This document shows positions 11,065 to 19,302 of a stretch of DNA of 64,000 bases, piece after piece. Positions within the stretch are counted from its first letter, which is position 1, and every line of letters begins with the position of its first letter. Source of the DNA: Nocardioides marmorisolisilvae (GTDB lineage: Bacteria; Actinomycetota; Actinomycetes; Propionibacteriales; Nocardioidaceae); NCBI RefSeq assembly GCF_003725775.1, contig NZ_RJSG01000003.1:299307-363306 (forward strand). Reading direction: 5' to 3'. The notes beneath the pieces were generated by a model, which did no database searches, was not told where the DNA came from, and saw only the letters and a program-made list of their open reading frames with translations. The translations under genes and the position numbers were made by a program.

Positions 11065-11130
11065 CTTGTCAGTGGAGGTAACGCACGGCTGAGCGGGAAA
11101 TGTTCCGGGTCGGCGGAAATTCTTTCCGGA

Positions 11131-11631
11131 TCACCCGTCGAGGGAGAGCAGCAGCTTGCGCAGGCTCGCCACCAGGGCCGCCCGCTCCGCGCCGGACAGG
11201 GGCGCTAGGAGCCTCTCCTCGTTCGCCCAGTGCTTCTCCACGACCCGGTCGACGACCGCGACACCAGCCGGGGTGAGCTCGATCAGCCGGCTGCGGGCGT
11301 CGTGCTCGGCGACGCTCCGGTTGACCAGGCCCATCGCCTGGAGCCGGTCGATCCGCTTGGTCACCGCGCCCGAGGTGACCATCATCGTGGCGGTGAGCTC
11401 GGTCGGGGTGAGCCGGTACGGCGCGCCGGCCCGGCGCAGCGAGGCGAGCACGTCGAAGTCGCCGTTGCCGAGGCCCTCCTCGGCGAACGGCGGACGCAGC
11501 GCGGCGTCGAGCAGGTCGGCGACCCGGTGGATACGGCCGACGACCGCCATCGGGCTGCTGTCGAGCTCCGGGCGCTCGGTGGCCCACTGGGCGACGATCC
11601 GGTCCACGGCGTCCTCTTCCCTGGTGCTCAT
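11131..11631 (-). CDS. MarR-family transcriptional regulator
   Basis: 166 residues. The winged helix-turn-helix is at about residues 70-120: LTPTELTATMMVTSGAVTKRIDRLQAMGLVNR followed by the wing SVAEHDARSRLIELT. Dimerisation helices flank it. The ATG at 11631 is the first good start after the divergent operator. It is divergent from an EamA transporter, and the two start codons are separated only by the TTCCATGGAA palindromes, so it likely controls itself and the transporter plus aldo/keto reductase operon. Confidence 0.88.
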   Translation of the reverse strand: MSTREEDAVDRIVAQWATERPELDSSPMAVVGRIHRVADLLDAALRPPFAEEGLGNGDFDVLASLRRAGAPYRLTPTELTATMMVTSGAVTKRIDRLQAMGLVNRSVAEHDARSRLIELTPAGVAVVDRVVEKHWANEERLLAPLSGAERAALVASLRKLLLSLDG

Positions 11632-11645
11632 GGCTTGACTATATC

Positions 11646-11676
11646 TTCCATGGAAACTAATATACCTTCCATGGAA
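11646..11676. promoter_or_regulatory. Double palindromic operator overlapping EamA start codons
   Basis: Two perfect copies of the 10-bp palindrome TTCCATGGAA lie at 11646-11655 and 11667-11676, exactly 21 bp apart (two helical turns). Each is preceded by an AT-rich stretch and followed by ACTA. They lie between a MarR gene and the EamA gene. The ATG inside each copy is in frame with the EamA transporter. Confidence 0.8.
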
Positions 11677-12597
11677 ACTAAATCCCAGGACCAGGGATAC
11701 GGCATCGGCACGGTGCTGCTCACCGCGGTCGCGCCGGCCGCCTGGGGGTCGACGTACATCGTCACCGAGAACTACCTGCCGCCGGACCGGCCGCTGTTCG
11801 CCGCGCTGGTGCGGGCACTCCCCGTCGGCCTGGTGCTGCTGGCACTGCGGCGCCAGCTGCCGCCGAAGGGCTGGCGCCTGAAGGCCGTCGTCCTCGGGCT
11901 GTGCAACATCGGCCTCTTCTTCCCGCTGATCTTCCTGGCCGCGTACCACCTGCCCGGTGGCCTGGCGGCCACGCTCCAGGCCACCTCTCCGCTGGCGGTC
12001 ATGGCCATCGCCTGGCCGGTGCTCGGCGAGCGCGCTCCGCTGGTCCGCGTCGCGGCCGGCCTGGTCGGCATCCTCGGCGTCGCACTGCTGGTGCTGCGCA
12101 ACCCCGGCCACATCGACACCCTCGGCCTGGTCGGCGCGTTCGGCTCGGTGCTCGTCTCGGCGGTCGGCTTCGTGCTCATCAAGCGCTGGCCGGCCCCGAC
12201 CGACCTGTTGACGCTGGTCTCCTGGCAGCTCGTCGTCGGCGGCATTGCGCTGCTGCCGGTCGCGCTGATCGTCGAAGGCGCCCCGCCGGCCCTGGACGCC
12301 CAGGCCGTGGCCGGCTTCAGCTGGATCGCGATCGCCGGCACCGGCCTCGCCTACTTCTGCTGGTTCCGCGGCCTGTCCCGGATGCCCGCAGGTGCGGCTG
12401 CTCTGGTCGGGCTCGTGAACCCGGTCGTGGGCACCGTCCTGGGGATCGTCTTCGCCGGCGAGGTCTTCGGCTGGGCCCAGGCGCTGGGCATGACCCTGGT
12501 CCTCGGTGGCGTCCTGGCCGGACAGCGGCTCGGCGGCCGCGCCCAGAAGAAGCCGGCGGGAATAGTCGAGGCCCCCGCGGTGTCGACCTCTGTATGA
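11671..12597 (+). CDS. EamA/DMT-family transporter
   Basis: 308 residues with about ten hydrophobic segments in two homologous halves, as in the drug/metabolite transporter superfamily (EamA, RhaT/YdcZ-like). The first EamA repeat includes PAAWGSTYIVTENYLPPDRPLF and the second GTGLAYFCWFRGLSRMPAGAAALV. The substrate is unknown. The start is the ATG inside the second operator palindrome; the ATG at 11650 in the first is an alternative. There is no ribosome site, so a leaderless message is likely. Its stop overlaps the aldo/keto reductase start (ATGA). Confidence 0.85.
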   Translation: METKSQDQGYGIGTVLLTAVAPAAWGSTYIVTENYLPPDRPLFAALVRALPVGLVLLALRRQLPPKGWRLKAVVLGLCNIGLFFPLIFLAAYHLPGGLAATLQATSPLAVMAIAWPVLGERAPLVRVAAGLVGILGVALLVLRNPGHIDTLGLVGAFGSVLVSAVGFVLIKRWPAPTDLLTLVSWQLVVGGIALLPVALIVEGAPPALDAQAVAGFSWIAIAGTGLAYFCWFRGLSRMPAGAAALVGLVNPVVGTVLGIVFAGEVFGWAQALGMTLVLGGVLAGQRLGGRAQKKPAGIVEAPAVSTSV

Positions 12598-13439
12598 CGA
12601 TCCCGAACCTGACCCTCAACGACGGCAACGCCATCCCGCAGCTCGGCTTCGGCGTCTTCCAGGTGCCCCCGGCCGACACCGCGAAGGTCACCCTCGACGC
12701 GTTCGAGGCCGGCTACCGGCACATCGACACCGCCGAGATGTACCGCAACGAGAAGGGCGTCGGCGAGGCGCTGCGCTCCTCCGGCCTGGCCCGCGACGAG
12801 GTCTACCTGACCACCAAGCTCAACAACGGCTTCCACCGCCCCGACGACGCCCGCCGGGCGTTCGAGCAGTCCCTCGCCGACCTCGGCACCGACCACGTCG
12901 ACCTGTTCCTCATCCACTGGCCGCTGCCGACCCGGTACGACGGCGACTTCGTCTCGACGTGGAACACGCTGATCGAGTTCAAGAACGACGGACGCGCCCG
13001 GTCGATCGGCGTCTCGAACTTCCAGGTCGCCCACCTCCAGCGCCTCGCCGCCGAGACCGATGTGGTGCCGGCGGTCAACCAGATCGAGGTGCACCCCTAC
13101 TTCGGCAACGAGGACGTGCGCGCCGCTGACGAGAAGGCCGGCATCCTCACCGAGGCGTGGTCCCCGATCGCCCAGGGCGCGGTCCTCGACGACCCGGTGA
13201 TCACCGCGATCGCGGACCGGCTCGGCCGCACGCCGTCCCAGGTGACGCTGCGGTGGCACGTCCAGCGCGGCGACATCGTGTTCCCCAAGACGCTCTCGCC
13301 GGAGCGGATGCGCGAGAACGCGGCGATCTTCGACTTCGAGCTCTCCGCCGAGGACCACGCCGCGATCACGGCGCTGGGCCGTGGGGAGGCCGGACGGCGC
13401 GGGCCGAACCCGGACGCCTTCGACTGGATCCCCGACTGA
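12594..13439 (+). CDS. Aldo/keto reductase (AKR5-like)
   Basis: 281 residues, a normal single-domain AKR TIM barrel. The family signatures are visible: GYRHIDTAEMYRNEKGVGEAL with catalytic Asp and Tyr, TTKLNNG with the catalytic Lys, LIHWPLP with the catalytic His, and the NADPH-binding FPKTLSPERMRENAAIFDFEL. It resembles 2,5-diketo-gluconate reductase and other methylglyoxal or aldehyde reductases. It is coupled to the EamA gene by an ATGA overlap, so reduction of a substrate and its export under one MarR regulator is plausible. Confidence 0.9.
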   Translation: MTIPNLTLNDGNAIPQLGFGVFQVPPADTAKVTLDAFEAGYRHIDTAEMYRNEKGVGEALRSSGLARDEVYLTTKLNNGFHRPDDARRAFEQSLADLGTDHVDLFLIHWPLPTRYDGDFVSTWNTLIEFKNDGRARSIGVSNFQVAHLQRLAAETDVVPAVNQIEVHPYFGNEDVRAADEKAGILTEAWSPIAQGAVLDDPVITAIADRLGRTPSQVTLRWHVQRGDIVFPKTLSPERMRENAAIFDFELSAEDHAAITALGRGEAGRRGPNPDAFDWIPD

Positions 13440-13444
13440 GGGGA

Positions 13445-14017
13445 TCAGCCCTCGATGGTGACCTTGACCTCGTTGGACGACGTGCCGGTCTCCGGGTCGT
13501 AGACCCGGAACTTGTTGTCGCCCTCGCGCCCGGTCATCACGTAGGTCTCGAAGGTGCCGACCTGGACGGTGACCTGGACGCCGAAGTCCACCCACTCGCC
13601 GTTCTCGAAGCGCTGCACCAGCAGGGACACGTTGTCCTTGCCCGGCCACTGACCGGTCAGGTTGATCCGCTCCATCGACTTCACGAAGACCGGTGAGGCG
13701 CTCAGGAAGAGGTCGCCGCTGCCAGCACTCGGGGTGACGATCTCGGTCGGGATGTCGGTGGGCTCGTCCGTGGGCTCGTCGGTCGGCGAGCCTCCGTCGG
13801 GGGTCTGCGTGATGGCCGTGGTCGGCAGCGGCTTGATCGGGGTGACCGGCGCGGGACCGACGGTCGAGGTGTCGGCGTTGTCCAGGCCGAGGGACTTGAC
13901 CATCACCCAGGTGCCGATGCCGATCGCGATACCGATCGCGACAGCGACGCCGAGCACCTTGAGGACGGCGTTGAGGATCCGCTCCCGGCGCTCGCGGTCC
14001 GACTCCCGATCAGTCAC
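13445..14017 (-). CDS. Single-pass membrane protein with Pro/Thr linker
   Basis: 190 residues. A charged cytoplasmic start (MTDRESDRERRERILNAV) is followed by one transmembrane helix at about residues 20-42. An extracellular linker follows, rich in Pro, Thr, Asp and Glu with repeated TDEP units. A C-terminal beta-rich domain of about 80 residues (FLSASPVFVKSMERINLTG ... VRVYDPETGT) resembles an Ig or CBM-like fold. No enzyme motif is visible. It ends 5 bases from the convergent aldo/keto reductase. Function unknown. Confidence 0.75.
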   Translation of the reverse strand: MTDRESDRERRERILNAVLKVLGVAVAIGIAIGIGTWVMVKSLGLDNADTSTVGPAPVTPIKPLPTTAITQTPDGGSPTDEPTDEPTDIPTEIVTPSAGSGDLFLSASPVFVKSMERINLTGQWPGKDNVSLLVQRFENGEWVDFGVQVTVQVGTFETYVMTGREGDNKFRVYDPETGTSSNEVKVTIEG

Positions 14018-14069
14018 GCGCCAAGAATAGGCAACCCACGGGTAACTGCGCGCCCCGTCTCGCCCAGGC

Positions 14070-14543
14070 TCAGCGCGGCTCCAGCACCACCACGGGGATC
14101 TCGCGCTCGGTCCAGGACTGGTAGCTGGCGTAGTCGGCGTACAGGTCGACCAGGCGCGGCCACAGCACAGCCCGCTCCGCCGTGTCGGCGACCTTGGCGC
14201 GCATCGCGCGCCGCGAGCGTCCGACCTGGACCGTCACGTCCGGGTTCGCGACGACGTTGAGGAACCACATCGGGTTCTCGGGCCGTCCTGCCTGGGAGGC
14301 GACCACCACCACGTTCGGCCCGTCCTCGAGGTAGACCAGCGGTGTGGTCCGGGCCAGCCCGGTCTTCCGTCCGGTGTGCTCGAGCAGGCAGATCGGGACC
14401 GGGTTGCGGAAGCCGGCTCCGATCCGCCAGTGCGACCCGAGGCGCCCGCCGGTACGCCGGAAGAGCCAGACGTTCACGGCCGCCATGACCTTCATGAACT
14501 TCACGGTGCCCGGGTCGTCGAGGCCCTTGGGTTTGTTCTGCAT
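14070..14543 (-). CDS. Deazaflavin (F420)-dependent nitroreductase, DDN family
   Basis: 157 residues matching the DDN/nitroreductase split-barrel family of mycobacteria and relatives. The signature is LLEHTGRKTGLARTTPLVY ... VVVASQAGRPENPMWFLNVVANPDVTV. These enzymes use F420H2 to reduce quinones, nitroimidazoles or other activated substrates. It lies 24 bases after the SnoaL-like gene in the same direction and beside an LLM-type F420 enzyme, so the neighbourhood is F420-oriented. The physiological substrate is not known. Confidence 0.88.
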   Translation of the reverse strand: MQNKPKGLDDPGTVKFMKVMAAVNVWLFRRTGGRLGSHWRIGAGFRNPVPICLLEHTGRKTGLARTTPLVYLEDGPNVVVVASQAGRPENPMWFLNVVANPDVTVQVGRSRRAMRAKVADTAERAVLWPRLVDLYADYASYQSWTEREIPVVVLEPR

Positions 14544-14567
14544 CGCGACAGGCTCGATGGCCGCAGG

Positions 14568-15008
14568 TCACATACCGAGCGCTTCGAAGCCGCGCTTCCA
14601 GAGCACGGTCTCGTGCAGCTTGCGCGAGCGCCAGCCGGCCTCGGTCCGGGTGAAGGTGTGCCGGTAGATGCCGGTGACCTCGACGGGGAACTTCGAGTCG
14701 GGCCCGAAGTCGAACGTCATCGGGTTGTGGAAGTAGGCGTTGGCCTGGATGTCGCCCCCATCGAGGTGCTCGTAGTCGATCTGGCCGATCATGTGCACCC
14801 GGTTCGGCGCGACCGCGAGGTTCTCCTGGAGCCAGGGCTTGATCTCGACGAAGGTCGCCTCGATCCCGCCGGATTCGACGTAGTTGATCGCGGCGTCCGG
14901 GGTGAAGACCTTGTCGAGCCGGTCCCACTCACCGAGGTCGATCCCGAAGGTGTAGTTGGTGATGGCGTCGCGGATCTCGGTCCGGTCGACCAGTTCCTGC
15001 AGGTCCAT
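14568..15008 (-). CDS. SnoaL-like / NTF2-fold protein
   Basis: 146 residues with the NTF2-like fold of SnoaL_4 proteins: LQELVDRTEIRDAITNYTFGIDLGEWDRLDKVFTPDAAINY at the start and a late ... VTGIYRHTFTRTEAGWRSRKLHETVLW strand set. Members include steroid delta-isomerases, dehydratases and ring-hydroxylating-dioxygenase-like small subunits. It is the first gene of the minus-strand half of a divergent unit whose shared promoter has a KstR-type site. A role in steroid or related ring catabolism is inferred from context only. Confidence 0.82.
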   Translation of the reverse strand: MDLQELVDRTEIRDAITNYTFGIDLGEWDRLDKVFTPDAAINYVESGGIEATFVEIKPWLQENLAVAPNRVHMIGQIDYEHLDGGDIQANAYFHNPMTFDFGPDSKFPVEVTGIYRHTFTRTEAGWRSRKLHETVLWKRGFEALGM

Positions 15009-15089
15009 GGAGCACTCCTGAGCGTGAGCGGTAGAGGCGCCTTCAGAAAAAAGGCGACTTCGGCTACCGGATCACTCTAGCCACGAAAC

Positions 15090-15103
15090 TGGAACACGTT
15101 CTA
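15090..15103. promoter_or_regulatory. KstR-like operator in a divergent promoter
   Basis: TGGAACACGTTCTA fits the 14-base KstR consensus TnnAACnnGTTnnA at every fixed position and sits in a wider imperfect dyad (ACTGGAAC...GTTCTAGT, 15088-15105). It lies between the divergent SnoaL-like gene (start 15008) and LLM gene (start 15115). The overlapping TAGTCT at 15102-15107 is placed like a -10 box for a leaderless LLM transcript. Confidence 0.7.
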
Positions 15104-15114
15104 GTCTTGGGCCC

Positions 15115-15993
15115 ATGCGTTTTTCTTTCGCCGAAGGCATGACCAAGACTGAGTACTGGGCGCCGATGGCCCAGGCGTGCGAGGCCGCCGGGTACACCTC
15201 GATGACCATCCCGGACTCGTTGATCTTCCCGGAAGAGTCTGACTCGAAGTACCCCTACACCGACACCGGGGACCGGCACTTCCTCGAGGGCAAGGAGTTC
15301 ATCGAGACGATGATCCTCTGCGCCCACATCTTCGCGGTGACCGAGACGCTGCGCCTCACGCCCTTCGTCCTCAAGATGCCGATCCGGCCGCCGGTGCTGA
15401 CCGCCAAGCAGGCCAGCAGCCTGGCCTACCTGTCGAACAACCGCCTCGGCCTCGGCGTCGGCATCTCGCCGTGGCCCGAGGACTTCGACGCCCTGGGCGT
15501 TCCGTGGGAGAAGCGCGGCAAGCGGCTCGACGAGTGCATCGACATCTTGCGCGGACTGACCAGCGGCGAGTTCTACGAGCACCACAGCGAGTTCTACGAC
15601 ATCCAGTCGCTCAAGCAGTGCCCGGCCCCGACCGAGAAGATCCCGGTCCTGGTCGGCGGCCACGCCGACGCGGCTCTGCGCCGTGCGGTCCTCAAGGGCG
15701 ACGGCTGGATGCACGCCGGCGGCGACCCCGAGGAGCTCGACCGGCTGCTCACCCGCCTGGCCGAGATCCGCAAGGAGGAGGGAGATGACCGCGACGACTT
15801 CGAGATCCACGTGATCTCCTACGACGCCTACACCCTCGACGGCATCAAGCGCCTGGAGGACAAGGGCGTCACCGACGCGATCGTCGGCTTCCGGGTGCCG
15901 TACATCATGGGCCCCGACCTCGAGCCCCTGCAGACCAAGATCGACAACATCAACCGGTACGCCGAGGACATCATCAGCAAGGTCAGCCTGTGA
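15115..15993 (+). CDS. LLM-class F420-dependent oxidoreductase
   Basis: 292 residues of the luciferase-like (bacterial luciferase/F420 TIM-barrel) family. Typical segments are RFSFAEGMTKTEYWAPMAQACEAAGYTSMTIPDS at the start, KQASSLAYLSNNRLGLGVGISPW in the middle, and VPVLVGGHADAALRRAVLKGDGWM towards the C-terminus. Such enzymes use F420 or FMN as hydride carrier. It heads the plus-strand operon LLM, DUF1214-like, SDR, sulfotransferase, and its stop overlaps the next start (GTGA). No ribosome site precedes the ATG; a leaderless transcript from the KstR-like promoter fits. Confidence 0.9.
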   Translation: MRFSFAEGMTKTEYWAPMAQACEAAGYTSMTIPDSLIFPEESDSKYPYTDTGDRHFLEGKEFIETMILCAHIFAVTETLRLTPFVLKMPIRPPVLTAKQASSLAYLSNNRLGLGVGISPWPEDFDALGVPWEKRGKRLDECIDILRGLTSGEFYEHHSEFYDIQSLKQCPAPTEKIPVLVGGHADAALRRAVLKGDGWMHAGGDPEELDRLLTRLAEIRKEEGDDRDDFEIHVISYDAYTLDGIKRLEDKGVTDAIVGFRVPYIMGPDLEPLQTKIDNINRYAEDIISKVSL

Positions 15994-17165
15994 CGGAGGT
16001 TTCGACAGGCTCAACCAGCGAGGTGACGAAGGTCTTCAGCGACGCGGTCGCCGAGGCCGAGGGGCTGATCGCGAACCCGCCGTTCGAGATCAGCGAGCAG
16101 GAGCGCGCCGAGGGGTACGACTACCTCGCCGGCTCGATCCGCTCGTCGCTGCAGATGGCGTTCGACTACGACCTGGTCCACCCGGTGCTGATCAATCCGA
16201 CGCACCAGTACGCCCGCCAGGGTCTCGACAACCCGGACGCGATCTACTTCAACGCCTACCTGGACGAGGGCGCGACGTACGAGGTCTCGGGGGTGCGCGG
16301 CACCACGACCGACCTGTCCTTCCAGGTGATGGACGGCAACTACTCCGCCGACGGCTCGCCGACCTCGCTGGCCGCGTTCGACGACCGTGAGCTCGACGTC
16401 GCCGCCGACGGCTCGTTCAGCTGGAAGTTCGGGCCGGAGATGGGTCTGAAGAAGGGCGCCACCCTGATCGTCCGCGAGGTCTACAACGACTGGACGACCG
16501 AGGAGCGCGGCACCCTGCGGATCCAGCGCCTCGACACCGCCGGCACCCCGCGCGAGCCGTTCGCGATGGACAAGGTCGCCAAGCGCTACGGCGTCGCGGC
16601 CAAGATGTTGATCGGCAAGATCAAGACCTGGTTCTCGTTCCCGGAGTGGTTCACCTACAAGGAGCCGGTCAACACCCTGACCGTGCCCAAGTCGACCCCC
16701 GGTGGCCTGGCGTCGCAGTTCTCCTCGCTCGGCCACTACGACCTGACCGAGGACGAGGCGCTGGTCGTGACCGTCCCGGTCAGCGACGTCGCGCCGTACC
16801 AGGCCATCCAGATCGGCTCGAAGTGGTACGTCTCCACCGACTACGAGCACTACCAGTCGTCGTTGACCGGCGCGCAGAGCCAGGCCGACCCCGACGGGTT
16901 CTTCCGCTACGTGATCTCCACCCGCAACCCGGAGATCGCGAACTGGCTGGACACCACCGGCCACGACAAGGGCGTCATCATGCTGCGCTGGCAGCGCGTC
17001 GCCCGCGACCTGACCGAGCAGGACGGGCCCAGCGTCGAGCTGGTCGCGTTCGACGAGGTCGCCAAGCACCTCCCCTACTACGAGGACAACCGGGTCACCC
17101 CGGAGCAGTACGCCGCCCGAATCGCCGACCGCCAGGTCGGCATCGCACGAAGGATGATCTCTTGA
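15990..17165 (+). CDS. DUF1214-like protein
   Basis: 391 residues from a GTG start overlapping the LLM stop. The fold signature looks like DUF1214 or related proteins: DNPDAIYFNAYLDEGATYEVSG, then LSFQVMDGNYSADGS and a later DGSFSWKFGPE. These are often found in actinobacterial catabolic clusters without a defined activity. The first dozen residues (VSTGSTSE) are encoded by a copy of a dispersed DNA repeat. A downstream start would remove it, but none has a better ribosome site. Assignment to DUF1214 is by resemblance and should be read as tentative. Confidence 0.72.
   Translation: MTEVSTGSTSEVTKVFSDAVAEAEGLIANPPFEISEQERAEGYDYLAGSIRSSLQMAFDYDLVHPVLINPTHQYARQGLDNPDAIYFNAYLDEGATYEVSGVRGTTTDLSFQVMDGNYSADGSPTSLAAFDDRELDVAADGSFSWKFGPEMGLKKGATLIVREVYNDWTTEERGTLRIQRLDTAGTPREPFAMDKVAKRYGVAAKMLIGKIKTWFSFPEWFTYKEPVNTLTVPKSTPGGLASQFSSLGHYDLTEDEALVVTVPVSDVAPYQAIQIGSKWYVSTDYEHYQSSLTGAQSQADPDGFFRYVISTRNPEIANWLDTTGHDKGVIMLRWQRVARDLTEQDGPSVELVAFDEVAKHLPYYEDNRVTPEQYAARIADRQVGIARRMIS
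15998..16020 (+). repeat. Dispersed repeat copy, inside the DUF1214-like gene
   Basis: GGTTTCGACAGGCTCAACC followed by AGCG. It is the complement of the copies at 18013, 39223 and 56281. Here it encodes residues near the N-terminus of the protein. Confidence 0.8.
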
Positions 17166-18004
17166 GCAACGAACTTGGTTACGCCGAAGCCCACGACACC
17201 TCGATCGAGGAGCGCTACACCGCGGCGCCGCTGCTGAAGGGCAAGGTCATCGTCGTTTCCGGCATCGGCCCGGGCCTGGGCCGGTCGCTGGCGATCGAAG
17301 CCGCCCGGATGGGTGCCGACCTGGTGCTCGCCAGCCGGACCGAGGCGCGCCTCGACGAGCTCGCCAAGGAGGTCGCCGAGTTCGGAGTCCGCGCCGTCAC
17401 CGTGGTCACCGACGTGACCGACGAGGACTCGCGGGTGAACCTGCGCGACAAGACGCTGGAGGCCTTCGGCCGCGTCGACTGCGTCATCAACAACGCCTTC
17501 GCGATCCCGCCGATGGACCCGATCACCACCATCGACCCGCGCAAGCTGGCGAAGGTGAACGAGACCAACGTGTTCGCGCCGCTGCGCCTCTCCGCGCTGT
17601 TCGCCGACGCGCTGTCGGAGTCCAAGGGCTCGATCATCATGCTCAACTCCTGCGTCTCGTTCTCGAGCCAGCCGGAGTACGCCGGCTACAAGCTGAGCAA
17701 GGGCACCCTCGCCCACCTCGCCTCGTCGCTGGCCACCGAGCTCGGCCCGCGCGGGATCCGCGTGAACAGCGTCGCGCCGTCCTACATCTACGAGGACGTC
17801 AACCGCGGCTACTTCGACTTCCTCGGCGCGGTCGAGAGCAAGACGCACGAGGAGGTGTACGCCGAGAAGGCGGCGCCGACCGACCTCAAGCGCCTCGCGT
17901 CCTCCGAGGAGGTCGCGCGCGGCACCCTGTTCCTGGCGAGCGACCTGGCCTCAGCCGTGACCGGCCAGATGCTGACGATCGACTGCGGCGAGTTCCACGA
18001 CTGA
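17162..18004 (+). CDS. SDR-family oxidoreductase
   Basis: 280 residues of the classical short-chain dehydrogenase family. The nucleotide-binding motif is SGIGPGLGRSLA (GxxxGxG), NNAF is in the NNAG position, the catalytic Ser is in LNSCVSFSS, and YxxxK is in YAGYKLSKG. The TTG start at 17162 overlaps the upstream stop (TTGA) and has AAGGA 7 bases upstream. It likely oxidises or reduces a hydroxyl or keto group on the pathway substrate. Order and coupling put it in the LLM to sulfotransferase operon. Confidence 0.9.
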   Translation: MSNELGYAEAHDTSIEERYTAAPLLKGKVIVVSGIGPGLGRSLAIEAARMGADLVLASRTEARLDELAKEVAEFGVRAVTVVTDVTDEDSRVNLRDKTLEAFGRVDCVINNAFAIPPMDPITTIDPRKLAKVNETNVFAPLRLSALFADALSESKGSIIMLNSCVSFSSQPEYAGYKLSKGTLAHLASSLATELGPRGIRVNSVAPSYIYEDVNRGYFDFLGAVESKTHEEVYAEKAAPTDLKRLASSEEVARGTLFLASDLASAVTGQMLTIDCGEFHD

Positions 18005-18012
18005 CCCTGGTC

Positions 18013-18032
18013 GGTTGAGCCTGTCGAAACCC
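18013..18032 (-). repeat. Dispersed repeat copy, intergenic
   Basis: GGTTGAGCCTGTCGAAACCC in the 48-base gap between the SDR stop and the sulfotransferase start, so here it forms part of the operon's intercistronic region. Confidence 0.8.
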
Positions 18033-18052
18033 GGTGAGCCGAAAGCAGACTG

Positions 18053-19210
18053 ATGAACGACAACGTGATGACCCGGGAGCGCCCGGACGTCGGCAGCTAC
18101 GAGGACATCGCCGCCGCCGCGTCCCGGACCACCGGGATGACCGACTTCGGTGACGGCGTCCACGAGGAGGGCCTGCGGGTCCTCGTCGAGGACCTCGCCT
18201 CCCCCGAGGCCGGCCTGACCCCGCGCGGCAACTACTTCCACCGCTCGGAGGTGAAGAGCGCGCTGGTCGGCGTCCTGCTGACGCAGGCGCAGTTCGCCGC
18301 GCACCCCGAGCACCGGGACGTGAAGATCGAGCGACCGATCTTCCTGATGGGCCTCCCCCGCACCGGCACCACGATCCTGCACCGGCTCCTGCACGCCGAC
18401 CCGAGCTCGCAGGGCCTGGAGATGTGGCTGACCCAGTACCCGCAGCCGCGACCGCCCCGGGAGACCTGGGAGTCCGACCCGATCTTCAACGCGATGCAGC
18501 AGGCGTTCACGGCTCACCACGTCGAGCAGCCCGAGTTCATGGGCATCCACTACATGGATGCGACCACGGTCGAGGAGTGCTGGCGGCTGCTGCGCCAGAC
18601 CGGCAAGTCGAACTCCTACGAGTCGCTGGCGAACCTGCCGCGGTACTCGCAGTGGCTCGACGGCCAGGACTGGACCGACGCCTATGCCCGGCACAAGCAG
18701 AACCTGCAGCTGCTCGGTCTCAACGACCAGGACAAGCGCTGGGTGCTGAAGAACCCGTCGCACATGAGCGGCCTGGACGCGTTGATGACCGTCTACCCCG
18801 ACGCGCTGATCGTCTACACCCACCGCGAGCCGGTCACCTGCATCGCCTCGTCGTGCTCGCTGTCGGCGGAGACCACCGTCGGCCAGTCCGACACCTACGT
18901 CGGCGGTGTCATCGGGCACACCCAGCTGGACCTGTGGTCGCGGGCGTTCCACAACTTCCACGACAACCGCGGCAAGTACAACCAGGACCAGTTCATCGAC
19001 ATCTCCTTCGGCGACCTGGTCAAGGACCAGATCGGCGTGACGCGGCGGGTCTACGACCAGTTCGGTCTGGACTGGACGCCGGAGGTCGAGGCCGCGGTCA
19101 CCGAGATCGACCGGGAGGCCAAGGAGGGCAAGGCGGCGCCGAAGCACTCCTACGAGCTCAAGGACTACGGGCTCACCGAGAAGCAGGTCCTGGACGCCTT
19201 CGACCGCTAG
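18053..19210 (+). CDS. Sulfotransferase family protein
   Basis: 385 residues. The PAPS 5'-phosphosulfate loop is IFLMGLPRTGTTILHRLL, and the 3'-phosphate-binding region is YPDALIVYTHREPVTCIASSCSL. The family includes actinobacterial sulfotransferases often sitting in steroid or lipid gene clusters. It is the last gene of the plus-strand operon, 48 bases after the SDR. The natural acceptor is unknown; an alcohol or phenol made by the neighbouring oxidoreductases is a reasonable guess. A long-armed inverted repeat follows as a likely terminator. Confidence 0.9.
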   Translation: MNDNVMTRERPDVGSYEDIAAAASRTTGMTDFGDGVHEEGLRVLVEDLASPEAGLTPRGNYFHRSEVKSALVGVLLTQAQFAAHPEHRDVKIERPIFLMGLPRTGTTILHRLLHADPSSQGLEMWLTQYPQPRPPRETWESDPIFNAMQQAFTAHHVEQPEFMGIHYMDATTVEECWRLLRQTGKSNSYESLANLPRYSQWLDGQDWTDAYARHKQNLQLLGLNDQDKRWVLKNPSHMSGLDALMTVYPDALIVYTHREPVTCIASSCSLSAETTVGQSDTYVGGVIGHTQLDLWSRAFHNFHDNRGKYNQDQFIDISFGDLVKDQIGVTRRVYDQFGLDWTPEVEAAVTEIDREAKEGKAAPKHSYELKDYGLTEKQVLDAFDR

Positions 19211-19223
19211 GCGCTCCTCGCCA

Positions 19224-19276
19224 TTTGCTACACCTGCGCTGTCAGACGGCCCTCGCGAGAGCCGTGCGGTAGCAAA
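19224..19276. terminator. Nested inverted repeat between convergent genes
   Basis: Outer arms TTTGCTAC (19224-19231) and GTAGCAAA (19269-19276) pair perfectly across 37 bases. Inside them is a second hairpin, ACGGC-CCTCGCGAGA-GCCGT (19246-19265). It lies between the sulfotransferase (+) and the MFS gene (-), so it can end transcription from both sides. Confidence 0.65.
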
Positions 19277-19302
19277 CGAACTCGAGAGCGGCGGCCAGCA
19301 GC

